From NCBI GenBank assembly GCA_016207475.1, contig JACQPM010000092.1, forward strand, positions 1 to 18,093: a stretch of 18,093 bases of DNA, read 5' to 3'. A program made the position numbers and the translations under genes. How positions within the stretch are numbered: the first letter of the stretch is position 1; each line of letters begins with the position of its first letter. The notes under the pieces are model-generated. The model was not told where the DNA came from and searched no databases. It was given only the letters and a program-made list of their open reading frames with translations. Shown here piece after piece: positions 7,690-14,149 of this stretch. The stretch comes from Methanobacteriota archaeon (GTDB lineage Archaea; Hydrothermarchaeota; Hydrothermarchaeia; Hydrothermarchaeales; JACQPM01).

Positions 7690-8943
7690 TCAAGACACCT
7701 GGGGGTTGAAGACCCCCCACTGCTGCAGGGCGGCCTGGAGCTCCTTCCGCCCCTTGGCGTGCTCCTCCAGGGGGGTGCCTTTCAAGGCAGCGTCCAGGGC
7801 CTGGCGCATGGCCTTCGCCCCGGCAGTGGCCCCGTCCTTATGGCCGAAGATACCGCCTCCCGCCAGGATGAGGGCATCCTTGCCCAGGTGCCTGATGTTC
7901 TCTGGCACCTTCCCGGGGTGCTGCCCCCCCGACGATACAGGCAGGGAGGGCCTCAGGTGCCCCCACCCCTCCTTCAAGACCTCCACGGACCTCAGGACCG
8001 ATGGGAGGTCCTCGTAGAGCTTCCCGCAGACCGACCCGGCATGGACCTGGTCCCCTCCGCAGAGGCGCGCCAGCTTCGAGACGACCACGGTGCTTATCCC
8101 GTGGACCTCGCTCCTGGTGAAGGCGGCGAACATGTCCCTGTGGCAGTGGACCGGGACGTTGACAGAAGGGTCCTCGCAGAGGTGCCGCAAGGCAGAGTAG
8201 CCGGCCGTGATGAAGTTGAGCATGAGGCAGTTGGCGCCGTTCTCCAGGGCCGAGTCAGCCCGCTCTAAGATCTTTCCCACCTCGTCCGTCACGTTGACGG
8301 CGTAGAGGGTCTCCTCCCCCTTCTCCCCCTTCGCCCTCTCCAGGGCCTCCATGACCCTGGGGACCCTCTCCTCTATGGGCGAGTAGCCCGGATTGGCGAT
8401 GAGCTCATCGTCCTTTATGAAGTCCACCCCACCCACCGCCGCCTGGTAGCAGGCCTCGGCGAACTCCTTGGGCCCGAGACCTACGCACGGCTTCACGATG
8501 CACCCTATGAGCGGCCGGTCCTTCACCTTCACCGCCCTCCTGGTCCCCTCGATCCCGAACTTGGGCCCCTTGAACTCCTCGGTGAAGGCCTTCGGGAACT
8601 CCAGGTCCAGGAGCTTTATGTTCTTGAAGTCGTCCATCTCGAAGAGGTTCCCGGCCACGGTGGAGAGGAGCATCGGTATGACGGGGCCGAAGTTGGCGTG
8701 GGGGAAGGCGATCTTGAGGATCCCCTTATTGGAGGAGCCCTTCTCAATCTCCTTGACCTCCAAGACCCTGGCGCTGTACCTGGCGATGAGCTCGTCGGAC
8801 TCGAAACCCACCCTGACCCATGTCCCGGTGGACTGCTCCGCGCAGAGGGCCTCGGCAGCCTTCTTGAGGTCCAGGCCCGTCTCCAGGTAGTAGGTGGCCG
8901 CTACGAACTCTTCTGGGTCTATAGAGGTAGCAGAGCGCTCCAT
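7690..8943 (-). CDS. RuBisCO-family protein (form III/IV intermediate, altered active site)
   Basis: 417 aa, the usual length of a RuBisCO large subunit or RuBisCO-like protein. Using spinach numbering for the equivalents, the sequence keeps E60 (E36), T65-W66 (T41-W42), N123 (N99), K175 (K151), K201/D203/E204 (DFIKDDE, K177/D179/E180), H294-R295 (H268-R269), H327 (H301), K334-L335 (K308-L309), S379-G-G (338-340) and the GGG phosphate loop (362-364). Two positions differ: K177 is Cys153 (KPCVGL) and H298 is Phe272 (HRDMF). The N-terminal half (EEFVAATYYLE, HANFGPVIP, GPKFGIEG) resembles form IV proteins; the barrel loops resemble form III. True RuBisCO would make two 3-phosphoglycerate from RuBP; a form IV enzyme would act on another enolisable sugar acid or phosphate. 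The ATG at 8943 is chosen over a GTG at 8970 from the TATA distance. Confidence 0.88.
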   Translation of the reverse strand: MERSATSIDPEEFVAATYYLETGLDLKKAAEALCAEQSTGTWVRVGFESDELIARYSARVLEVKEIEKGSSNKGILKIAFPHANFGPVIPMLLSTVAGNLFEMDDFKNIKLLDLEFPKAFTEEFKGPKFGIEGTRRAVKVKDRPLIGCIVKPCVGLGPKEFAEACYQAAVGGVDFIKDDELIANPGYSPIEERVPRVMEALERAKGEKGEETLYAVNVTDEVGKILERADSALENGANCLMLNFITAGYSALRHLCEDPSVNVPVHCHRDMFAAFTRSEVHGISTVVVSKLARLCGGDQVHAGSVCGKLYEDLPSVLRSVEVLKEGWGHLRPSLPVSSGGQHPGKVPENIRHLGKDALILAGGGIFGHKDGATAGAKAMRQALDAALKGTPLEEHAKGRKELQAALQQWGVFNPQVS

Positions 8944-8971
8944 GACTGTCTGACGAAGTAGTCTCCCCACC

Positions 8972-8978
8972 TTAAAAA
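8972..8978. promoter_or_regulatory. Shared TATA element of the divergent RuBisCO-like and glcF-like genes
   Basis: TTAAAAA inside CCTTAAAAACCTT is the only TATA-like element in the 66-bp gap 8944-9009. Read on the minus strand (TTTTTAA) it lies about 30 nt before the ATG at 8943; on the plus strand it lies about 35 nt before the ATG at 9010. The two units therefore probably share control. Confidence 0.55.
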
Positions 8979-9009
8979 CCTTGCCTATGTGAGGGCCCGG
9001 GGATGGTGC

Positions 9010-10239
9010 ATGGACCCCCGAACCTTGGACGAGCTCCTCATAAGGTGCATGAGGTGCGGCGACTGCCAGGCGGTATGCCCCACCTACCAGGCGACGAGGG
9101 ACGAGGTGGCGGTGGCTAGGGGGAGGATAAGGCTCCTCAGGGCGGAGGCCGGGGGGATGGAGCCGGGCCCGAAGTTCAGGGAGGCCCTCTCCACGTGCCT
9201 CCTCTGCAGGGCCTGCACCTCCCGCTGCCCCCCGGGGGTGGAGGTGGACTCCCTCGTCATGGACGCCAGGGGGAGGATGGCCGAGAGGGATGGGCTGCCC
9301 CTGGCTTACAGGCTGGCCTTCAGGATCTTAGAACGCCCGTCCCTGACCAGGCTCGCCTTCAGGATGGGGGCCCTCCTCCAGGGCGCGGTCCTCTCCCCGG
9401 CCTGGAAGGATGGCCTCATGACCCCGAGGCGCTTCGTGGGGCTAGGGGGTAGGGCGGCTCCCCGCCTCCGGGCCCCTTTCGCGCTGCCGCCCGGGAGGGC
9501 CCGTGGGGGAAGGGGCAAGGTGGCCCTCTTCCCCGGCTGCCTCACGAATTACGTGTATCCTCAGGTTGGGAGGGCGGCGGTTGAGGTCCTCAGGAAGAAC
9601 GGCATGGAGGTCGTCTTGCCGGGTAGCGGATGCTGCGGCATGCCCATGCTTGCCGCCGGGGATAGGGCCGGCGCCATAAGGGCGGCGGAGGCGAACGTGG
9701 AGCTCCTCGGGGGGGTGGAGACTGTCGTGACCCCCTGCCCCACCTGCGCCCTGACCCTCAGGGAGCGATATCCGGTCTTCCTGGAGGGAAGGGACTCCCA
9801 CGACGCTGCCCTGGAGATGGGGAGGAAGACCCAGGAGATCTGCACCTATTTGGGTGGGATGGAGTTGCGGGAGGGGAAACTGGCCGGGAAAATAACCTAC
9901 CACGACCCGTGCCACCTCAACTGGGGGCTGGGGGTGAAGGAGGAGCCCAGGGCACTGCTGAGGTCCCTGGGCCTAGAGCTGAAGGAGATGGCAAGGCCCG
10001 AGGCCTGCTGCGGCTTCGGAGGGACCTTCAGCCTGAAGAACTACGACCTGGCGGTCCAGATCAACGATAAGAAGCTGGAGGACATAGCTGGGACGGAGGC
10101 CGGAATCGTGGCGACCCCGTGCCCCGGGTGCAGGATGCACATCGAGGACGGCCTCAACAGGAGACGCATGGCCCAGAGGGTCCTCCATCCCGTCGAGCTC
10201 CTGGCCATGGGCTACGGAGGTGGAGATGCTCAGGGATAA
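9010..10239 (+). CDS. GlcF-like iron-sulfur subunit of a 2-hydroxyacid oxidase
   Basis: Electron-transfer subunit that takes electrons from the FAD subunit encoded next to it. 409 aa. The N-terminus has two [4Fe-4S] motifs: C13-x2-C16-x2-C19-x3-C23-P and C63-x2-C66-x2-C69-x3-C73-P. Two CCG domains follow: FPGCLTNYVYPQVG with GSGCCGMPMLAAGD, and HDPCHLNWGLGV with EACCGFGGTFSLKN. This order (ferredoxin part then two CCG) is that of GlcF and of the HdrD/LutA-like family. The ATG at 9010 has GGGG 7 nt ahead; an in-frame GTG at 8989 lies only about 14 nt past the TATA element. It overlaps the FAD gene by 14 bp and is divergent from the RuBisCO-like gene. Glycolate and D-lactate are the main candidate substrates of the pair. 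Confidence 0.9.
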   Translation: MDPRTLDELLIRCMRCGDCQAVCPTYQATRDEVAVARGRIRLLRAEAGGMEPGPKFREALSTCLLCRACTSRCPPGVEVDSLVMDARGRMAERDGLPLAYRLAFRILERPSLTRLAFRMGALLQGAVLSPAWKDGLMTPRRFVGLGGRAAPRLRAPFALPPGRARGGRGKVALFPGCLTNYVYPQVGRAAVEVLRKNGMEVVLPGSGCCGMPMLAAGDRAGAIRAAEANVELLGGVETVVTPCPTCALTLRERYPVFLEGRDSHDAALEMGRKTQEICTYLGGMELREGKLAGKITYHDPCHLNWGLGVKEEPRALLRSLGLELKEMARPEACCGFGGTFSLKNYDLAVQINDKKLEDIAGTEAGIVATPCPGCRMHIEDGLNRRRMAQRVLHPVELLAMGYGGGDAQG

Positions 10240-11599
10240 GAGCCTGGAGGAGCTCGCCTCCATCGTGGGAAGGGAGAATCTCCTCACCTCCGGGGAGGAG
10301 CTCCTCTGCCACGGCTACGACGCCCAGCATATCGAGGGGCTCCCCGACGCTATCGTGGTGCCCAGGTCCACGGAGGAGGTGGCGGGGGTCCTGAGGCTGG
10401 CCAACCGGGAGAGGATACCGGTAGTCCCCAGGGGGGCCGGCACCGGCCTGAGCGGCGGATCCGTCCCCGCTAGGGGTGGGATAGTGCTCCTCCTCCGGAA
10501 GATGGACAGGGTGCTCAAGATAGACAAGGGCGAGCTCTATGCCGTGGTCCAGGCAGGGGTGGTGAACAAGGAACTGAATGATATGCTGGTGCCCCTGGGC
10601 CTCTTCTACCCCCCAGACCCGGCAAGCTACAGGACCTCCACCCTCGGGGGGAATATAGCCACCAACGCCGGCGGCCCCCACACCCTGAAGTACGGTGTCA
10701 CGAGAGATTATGTAATGGGGCTCGAGGTCGTCTCCCCCACGGGCGATATCTACAGGACCGGGGCCCTGACCGTCAAGTCCGTATCCGGCTACGACATGAC
10801 GAGCCTCCTGGTGGGCTCTGGCGGGACCCTGGGGATCATAACCGAGGCGACCCTGAGGCTCCTCCCGAGGCCCGAGCACACCGAGACCATGACGGCCTCA
10901 TTCTCCGCCATCCGGAAGGCGGCTGAGGCGGTGACCGCCATCCTGGCCTCTGGGATAACCCCCTCCACCATGGAGCTGATGGACCGGACGACCATAAACG
11001 TGGTGGAGGACTTCAAGCACCTGGGCCTCCCGAGGGAAGCAGAAGCGCTCCTCCTCATCGAGACCGACGGCCCCAGGGGAAGGGCCGAAGAGGAGGCCGC
11101 CGCCGTGGCGGCTATCTGCAGGGGGCTTGGAGCCGACGTCAAGTCGGCGACAAGTACCGAGGAGAGGGAGAGGCTCTGGGAGGGGCGGCGGGCAGCCCTG
11201 CCCGCCCTGGCCCGCCTCAAGCCCACCACCATCCTGGAGGACGTCACAGTCCCCAGGACGAGGATCCCAGAGATGCTGGAGGCCGTGTGGAGGATAGCCC
11301 GGAGGGAGGGGATAGAGGTGGGGGTCTTCGGCCACGCAGGGGATGGTAACCTCCACCCCACGTTCTTGGTGGACGAGAGGGACGGGGAGGAGATGGGGCG
11401 CGTGGAGAGGGCGGTGGAGGAGATGTTCATGGTAGCCCTGGGCCTGGGGGGGACCCTGAGCGGCGAGCACGGGATAGGCCTCACCAAGGCCCGGTTCTTG
11501 GAGCTGGAGAGGGGCAAAGCCGGTATAGAAATCATGCGGCGCATAAAGAGGGCTCTGGACCCCAATGATATCTTGAACCCTGGGAAGGTCTTTCCCTAG
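10226..11599 (+). CDS. GlcD-like FAD-linked 2-hydroxyacid oxidase subunit
   Basis: Catalytic flavoprotein of 457 aa, oxidising glycolate to glyoxylate or D-lactate to pyruvate. The PCMH-type FAD domain occupies about residues 35-215, with the pyrophosphate loop PRGAGTGLSGGSVPARGG, the stretch GNIATNAGGPHTLKYG, and SGYDMTSLLVGSGGTLGIIT. The C-terminal FAD-oxidase domain has the family histidine motifs VFGHAGDGNLHP and LSGEHGIGLTKA and ends DPNDILNPGKVFP. GGAGGTGGAG directly precedes the ATG at 10226; a GTG at 10220 would lie inside that Shine-Dalgarno. Translation is probably coupled to the overlapping GlcF-like gene. A GlcE subunit is not seen here, which is common in archaeal sets. Sequence alone does not separate glycolate from D-lactate; the RuBisCO-like neighbour makes glycolate attractive (inference). 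Confidence 0.92.
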   Translation: MLRDKSLEELASIVGRENLLTSGEELLCHGYDAQHIEGLPDAIVVPRSTEEVAGVLRLANRERIPVVPRGAGTGLSGGSVPARGGIVLLLRKMDRVLKIDKGELYAVVQAGVVNKELNDMLVPLGLFYPPDPASYRTSTLGGNIATNAGGPHTLKYGVTRDYVMGLEVVSPTGDIYRTGALTVKSVSGYDMTSLLVGSGGTLGIITEATLRLLPRPEHTETMTASFSAIRKAAEAVTAILASGITPSTMELMDRTTINVVEDFKHLGLPREAEALLLIETDGPRGRAEEEAAAVAAICRGLGADVKSATSTEERERLWEGRRAALPALARLKPTTILEDVTVPRTRIPEMLEAVWRIARREGIEVGVFGHAGDGNLHPTFLVDERDGEEMGRVERAVEEMFMVALGLGGTLSGEHGIGLTKARFLELERGKAGIEIMRRIKRALDPNDILNPGKVFP

Positions 11600-12165
11600 C
11601 CCTTCTTCATCAGGCGGAGGATATCGGCCCTGGTCACTATCCCCACCGCCTTCCCCTTCTCCACGTTGAGGATGGCGGGGTTGCTCTCCACCAGCCGCGA
11701 GAGGACCCTTATATCCGCCTCCTTCCCCAGCGTGGGGAAGCCCTCCCCCATCACCTCCGCCACCCTCCGCCCGGAGACCTTGGCCATGTCCTTCTCCAGG
11801 GCCAGCTTCTCCACGAGCTTCCTCTCCGAGATGGATCCCACCTGGACGCCGTCCTGCAGGACAGGGAGCTGCGATATGCCATGCTTCTCCATGAGATGGG
11901 AAGCGCTGCCCAGGGTCTCCTCGGGGGTGACATGGATGATTGGGGCCTTCATTATCTCGCCGGCGGTGCGGTTCCCGCCCAGTTCCTCGGCCCTGAGGGC
12001 TCCCAAGATCTTCCGCAGGGTGGAGAGGCGGGGGTCTATGTCCCCGGCCTCGATCCTGGCGATGAGGGACTGGCTCACCGTGGCCCTCCTGGCCAGCTCC
12101 GCCTGGGTGAGGCCCGCCTTGACCCGGTACCTCTTCAGCTCCTCGAAGGTGGGAAGCTCGTACAT
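11596..12165 (-). CDS. HTH (XRE type) transcription regulator with CBS pair
   Basis: 189 aa. Residues 12-55 are an XRE/Cro-like helix-turn-helix (AGLTQAELARRATVSQSLIA, RIEAGDIDPRLSTLRKI). Two CBS domains follow, about 66-125 (AGEIMKAPIIHVTPEETLGS, SISERKLVEKL) and 133-187 (VAEVMGEGFPTLGKE, GIVTRADILRLM). HTH-CBS fusions are common archaeal regulators thought to sense adenine nucleotides. It is leaderless by geometry: TTTTTATC at 12191-12198 is about 30 nt before the ATG and no Shine-Dalgarno is present. An inverted repeat covers its own start, which suggests autoregulation. It ends tail to tail with the GlcD-like gene, the two TAG stops sharing one CTAG. Regulation of the oxidase/RuBisCO cluster is possible but inferred. 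Confidence 0.88.
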   Translation of the reverse strand: MYELPTFEELKRYRVKAGLTQAELARRATVSQSLIARIEAGDIDPRLSTLRKILGALRAEELGGNRTAGEIMKAPIIHVTPEETLGSASHLMEKHGISQLPVLQDGVQVGSISERKLVEKLALEKDMAKVSGRRVAEVMGEGFPTLGKEADIRVLSRLVESNPAILNVEKGKAVGIVTRADILRLMKKG

Positions 12166-12182
12166 ATTACCTACAGTAATAT
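12164..12182. promoter_or_regulatory. Inverted-repeat operator over the start of the HTH-CBS gene
   Basis: ATATTAC-CTACA-GTAATAT is a perfect 7-bp inverted repeat with a 5-bp spacer. It overlaps the start codon and predicted transcription start, about 10-30 bp past the TATA element at 12191-12198. The position suits self-repression. Confidence 0.6.
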
Positions 12183-12203
12183 CCTCCGAGGATAAAAATG
12201 TTG

Positions 12204-12212
12204 GGGTGGGTT
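12204..12212. repeat. Left target-site duplication of the mobile element
   Basis: GGGTGGGTT directly precedes the left terminal repeat; the same 9 bases directly follow the right terminal repeat. IS6-family elements normally duplicate 8 bp, so one base may match by chance. Confidence 0.75.
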
Positions 12213-12275
12213 GGTACTGTTGAATCTTCCGCCGGATAAGACTTCTTAGCGACCCGTCCGGCGGGGGCGAAACAG
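12213..12275 (+). repeat. Left end of the element, 63-bp imperfect inverted repeat
   Basis: The outer 25 bp are identical to the right end. The inner 20 bp (12256-12275, ending GAAACAG) match the right end at 15 of 20 positions. CCGCCGGA (12229-12236) and TCCGGCGG (12257-12264) can form an 8-bp subterminal stem with a 20-nt loop. Confidence 0.85.
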
Positions 12276-12325
12276 CATCTTATACACAGGAAAGTTTTTT
12301 TACATTGAAATGTTATAGGTCCTTC

Positions 12326-12520
12326 ATGGACCTTTCGCAAAGGAGTAATCAAACATTTATAATCGCCTTACTTGTGGTTATGGCATGGCTAGGCTTGATT
12401 GCTCTATCTTCTACCTTAAATATTGATAAATCACTTATAAGTGGAATAGAAAAAGTAATTGGAATAATTATAGGATATTATATGGGCACTAGCACTAAAG
12501 AAGGAGGAAGGGGAGAGTGA
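12326..12520 (+). CDS. Small two-helix membrane protein (holin-like size and layout)
   Basis: 64 aa, starting MDLSQRSNQTF. Residues 11-29 (IIALLVVMAWLGLIALSS) and about 39-54 (ISGIEKVIGIIIGYYMG) are hydrophobic, followed by a charged tail TSTKEGGRGE. I do not recognise the family. The layout of two helices, a GYYMG end and a short polar tail is like that of small phage or archaeal-virus membrane proteins, including holins, but that is a resemblance only. The ATG at 12326 is about 28 nt after a T-rich TATA-like stretch (12294-12302), so it may be leaderless; an in-frame TTG lies at 12305. Strongly A/T-rich compared with host genes. It overlaps the next gene in GTGA. Confidence 0.6.
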   Translation: MDLSQRSNQTFIIALLVVMAWLGLIALSSTLNIDKSLISGIEKVIGIIIGYYMGTSTKEGGRGE

Positions 12521-12702
12521 GAGAACTGTTTGGCTTTAAACTCTATAAAAGTGATGAAGGCACATTTATACAAGTAGTTGTACTACTCTTAGTATTACTT
12601 ATTGGGTACAAATTTATAAATTCACCCGAGACTAAACAAACAATAGCTATAATTGTGTTAATCTTAACAGGGTTTACACTCACTAAAATTCTAAGAAGAT
12701 AG
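12517..12702 (+). CDS. Small two-helix membrane protein, coupled to the preceding gene
   Basis: 61 aa, GTG start overlapping the previous stop (GTGA), with GGAGG at 12503-12507 nine nt ahead. Residues 20-35 (VVVLLLVLLIGYKFI) and 41-57 (TIAIIVLILTGFTLTKI) are membrane helices; the N-terminus (MRELFGFKLYKSDEG) is polar and the C-terminus is KILRR. Family not recognised. Two coupled tiny membrane proteins suggest a hetero-oligomer or a pair made in fixed ratio. The 3' end overlaps the transposase gene tail to tail by 12 bp, so transcription of this pair runs antisense into the transposase. Confidence 0.6.
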   Translation: MRELFGFKLYKSDEGTFIQVVVLLLVLLIGYKFINSPETKQTIAIIVLILTGFTLTKILRR

Positions 12703-13860
12703 CTTTGTGGCTCTTTCTATCAATCCTTTCCACTTATTCCCCCCCAACTCCAACTTAATGCCCGAGGCTTCTGCCGGAGTCTTTCCATTTAGGCTCTGGT
12801 GCGGCCTAACGAAATTGTAGTAGTGCCGGAACCCATCCATCATCACCTGCGCCGATTTCTCGTCACCCTTCATCCCCCGCATCACCTTCATCCTGCCCCT
12901 CATGGTGCCGTGGAGCCTTTCGATGGGGTTGTTGTGGACCCTATTCTGGAAGCCTACCCCCTTCACATGCTTGGTACTCCGGTGGTGGTCCCAAAATACC
13001 TTCAAGAAGGCGTGGCGGTAGCTAAAGAGCCCATCGGTCACGACCTCCCGAGGCTTCTTGCCCTTGGCCTGATCCTTTCCCCTGGCGAATAGCTCCTTGG
13101 CCTCTATGGTGCTCCTCCTCCGGGATACCACGGTGGAGAGGAGGAACTTCGTCTCGGAGTCCATGAGGTTCCAGACCCAGGCCCACTCCTTCCCGGTCTT
13201 GACCTCCATCTCATCGGCATGCCACCTCTCGCCGGTCTGAGGCTCCAGGGTCTTGGCGTATTCGTTTATCAGGGCGGTGTACTTCCCAATCCAGCGGTAG
13301 ATGGTCGAATAGCTCAGGTCCTCGCCCTGGAATTGAGCTACATGGTCGGCTATGCTCCGGAGGGATGCGCCCTTGAAGTACATGTCCAAGGCCGTGGTGA
13401 CGGTGTTGGGATCATGCTTCATCCTGTTGAAGCCGTTATACTCGTCCTCGAAGGTGAACTCCCTCTTGCATACCTTGCAGAAGTACCGGGGCTTCCTCCC
13501 CCCCTTCGTATTTCTGAAGCCGTTCCTAACGGTGCTGGGGCTCTGGCAGAACTTGCAGTAGACCGCATGGACGATCTCGGGAGTTAGAACCATGGTATCG
13601 GTGGAGTAGATGGCTTCCTTCAAGCGGAGGTAGAAGAGGACACTATGGATATGTTTGCAGACAGCGTGGCGGTAGATGTGGTCCGGGCAGGAGCAGGTCC
13701 AGCCCCAGGACTGACGGATGACGGTGTACACCTTATCGGAGGTCTGGGAAGGAACCATATAGACGGCCTCCGCATTGGCCTCGGGCATGGAGCCTTTGGC
13801 AAGTATTTCACAGCCCCGGACCATCCGGGGGTCATGGAAATTTAGGGTGAGTGTTTCCAT
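12691..13860 (-). CDS. IS6-like DDE transposase with SWIM and zinc-ribbon domains
   Basis: 389 aa. Residues 45-76 are a SWIM zinc finger (C56, C58, C68, H70 in TCSCPDHIYRHAVCKH). Residues 100-136 are a zinc ribbon (C102-x2-C105, C128-x2-C131). Residues about 150-205 form an HTH-like region (GASLRSIADHVAQ, YSTIYRWIGKY). The RNase H-like catalytic core has D216 (RWHADEMEV), D276 (VVTDGLFSY) and E314 (NNPIERLHGTMRGR), spaced like the IS6/IS240 family, followed by YNFVRPHQSLNGKTPAEA. The frame appears intact. AGGAGGT lies about 9 nt before the ATG at 13860, and TTTATATA at 13908-13901 (minus) is the likely TATA. It should mobilise the whole 12213-14921 unit by replicative, cointegrate-type transposition, as known for IS6. 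Confidence 0.93.
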   Translation of the reverse strand: METLTLNFHDPRMVRGCEILAKGSMPEANAEAVYMVPSQTSDKVYTVIRQSWGWTCSCPDHIYRHAVCKHIHSVLFYLRLKEAIYSTDTMVLTPEIVHAVYCKFCQSPSTVRNGFRNTKGGRKPRYFCKVCKREFTFEDEYNGFNRMKHDPNTVTTALDMYFKGASLRSIADHVAQFQGEDLSYSTIYRWIGKYTALINEYAKTLEPQTGERWHADEMEVKTGKEWAWVWNLMDSETKFLLSTVVSRRRSTIEAKELFARGKDQAKGKKPREVVTDGLFSYRHAFLKVFWDHHRSTKHVKGVGFQNRVHNNPIERLHGTMRGRMKVMRGMKGDEKSAQVMMDGFRHYYNFVRPHQSLNGKTPAEASGIKLELGGNKWKGLIERATKLSS

Positions 13861-13865
13861 CTTAT

Positions 13866-13933
13866 TATTACCTCCTATATTACCTATATAGAGGTAATAG
13901 TATATAAATCTATTGGTAATAAATGAGGTAATA
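13866..13933. promoter_or_regulatory. Symmetric TATTACC/GGTAATA site array between transposase and AbrB genes
   Basis: TATTACC occurs at 13866 and 13878 (12 bp apart) and GGTAATA at 13893, 13915 and 13927 (last two 12 bp apart). The outer pairs mirror each other around 13899.5, so the array is a large palindrome. TATATAAA (13901-13908), the likely transposase TATA, lies inside; TTATATAT (13938-13945), 26 nt before the AbrB ATG, lies just outside. This is a good candidate operator for the AbrB-type protein. Confidence 0.65.
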
Positions 13934-13967
13934 AAGCTTATATATGGTGAGGTAGATAGAATGATAC

Positions 13968-14147
13968 ATGCCGAGAGGAGAAACCACGATAGTAACGAAG
14001 GCCGCCACGACCAGCGAGAGCTTGAGGACCACCATCCCGATGGGGATCGTGAGACAGTTCAACATCCAGACGGGCGACAAGATAGCTTGGAAGATCGAAC
14101 CAAGGGACAAGAAGCTGGTAATAGTGGTGGAGCCGGAGAAAGAATAA
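13968..14147 (+). CDS. AbrB/MazE-type DNA-binding protein
   Basis: 59 aa. The C-terminal two thirds match the SpoVT/AbrB swapped-hairpin fold: LRTTIPMGIVRQFNIQTGD, then KIAWKIEP..KKLVIVVEP, corresponding to the family pattern of T-IP..R..L.I..GDK followed by paired strands. The protein starts MPRGETTIVTKA and ends VEPEKE. An in-frame TGA at 13962-13964 fixes the start at the ATG 13968, and TTATATAT 26 nt upstream supports a leaderless start. It is divergent from the transposase across the TATTACC/GGTAATA array, so it probably represses itself and the transposase. AbrB proteins can also be antitoxins; no clear toxin follows, only an orphan coding-like tail. Confidence 0.8.
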   Translation: MPRGETTIVTKAATTSESLRTTIPMGIVRQFNIQTGDKIAWKIEPRDKKLVIVVEPEKE

Positions 14148-14149
14148 CC

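Noticed and set aside
11000..11565. Ser/Arg-rich antisense frames over the GlcD-like gene
   Set aside because: Composition is typical of shadow frames in GC-rich DNA; the plus frame has all PCMH and FAD-oxidase motifs.
12238..12325. Possible tRNA or attachment-site fragment at the left of the element
   Set aside because: No cloverleaf or T-arm was found; the stem present is the subterminal repeat of the element, and a transposase rather than an integrase is encoded.
13961..14149. Reading frame starting at ATG 13961 overlapping the AbrB gene
   Set aside because: It is a low-complexity His/Asp/Glu/Arg string, whereas the other frame gives a clear AbrB fold. Only its tail after 14150 looks protein-like and is listed separately.
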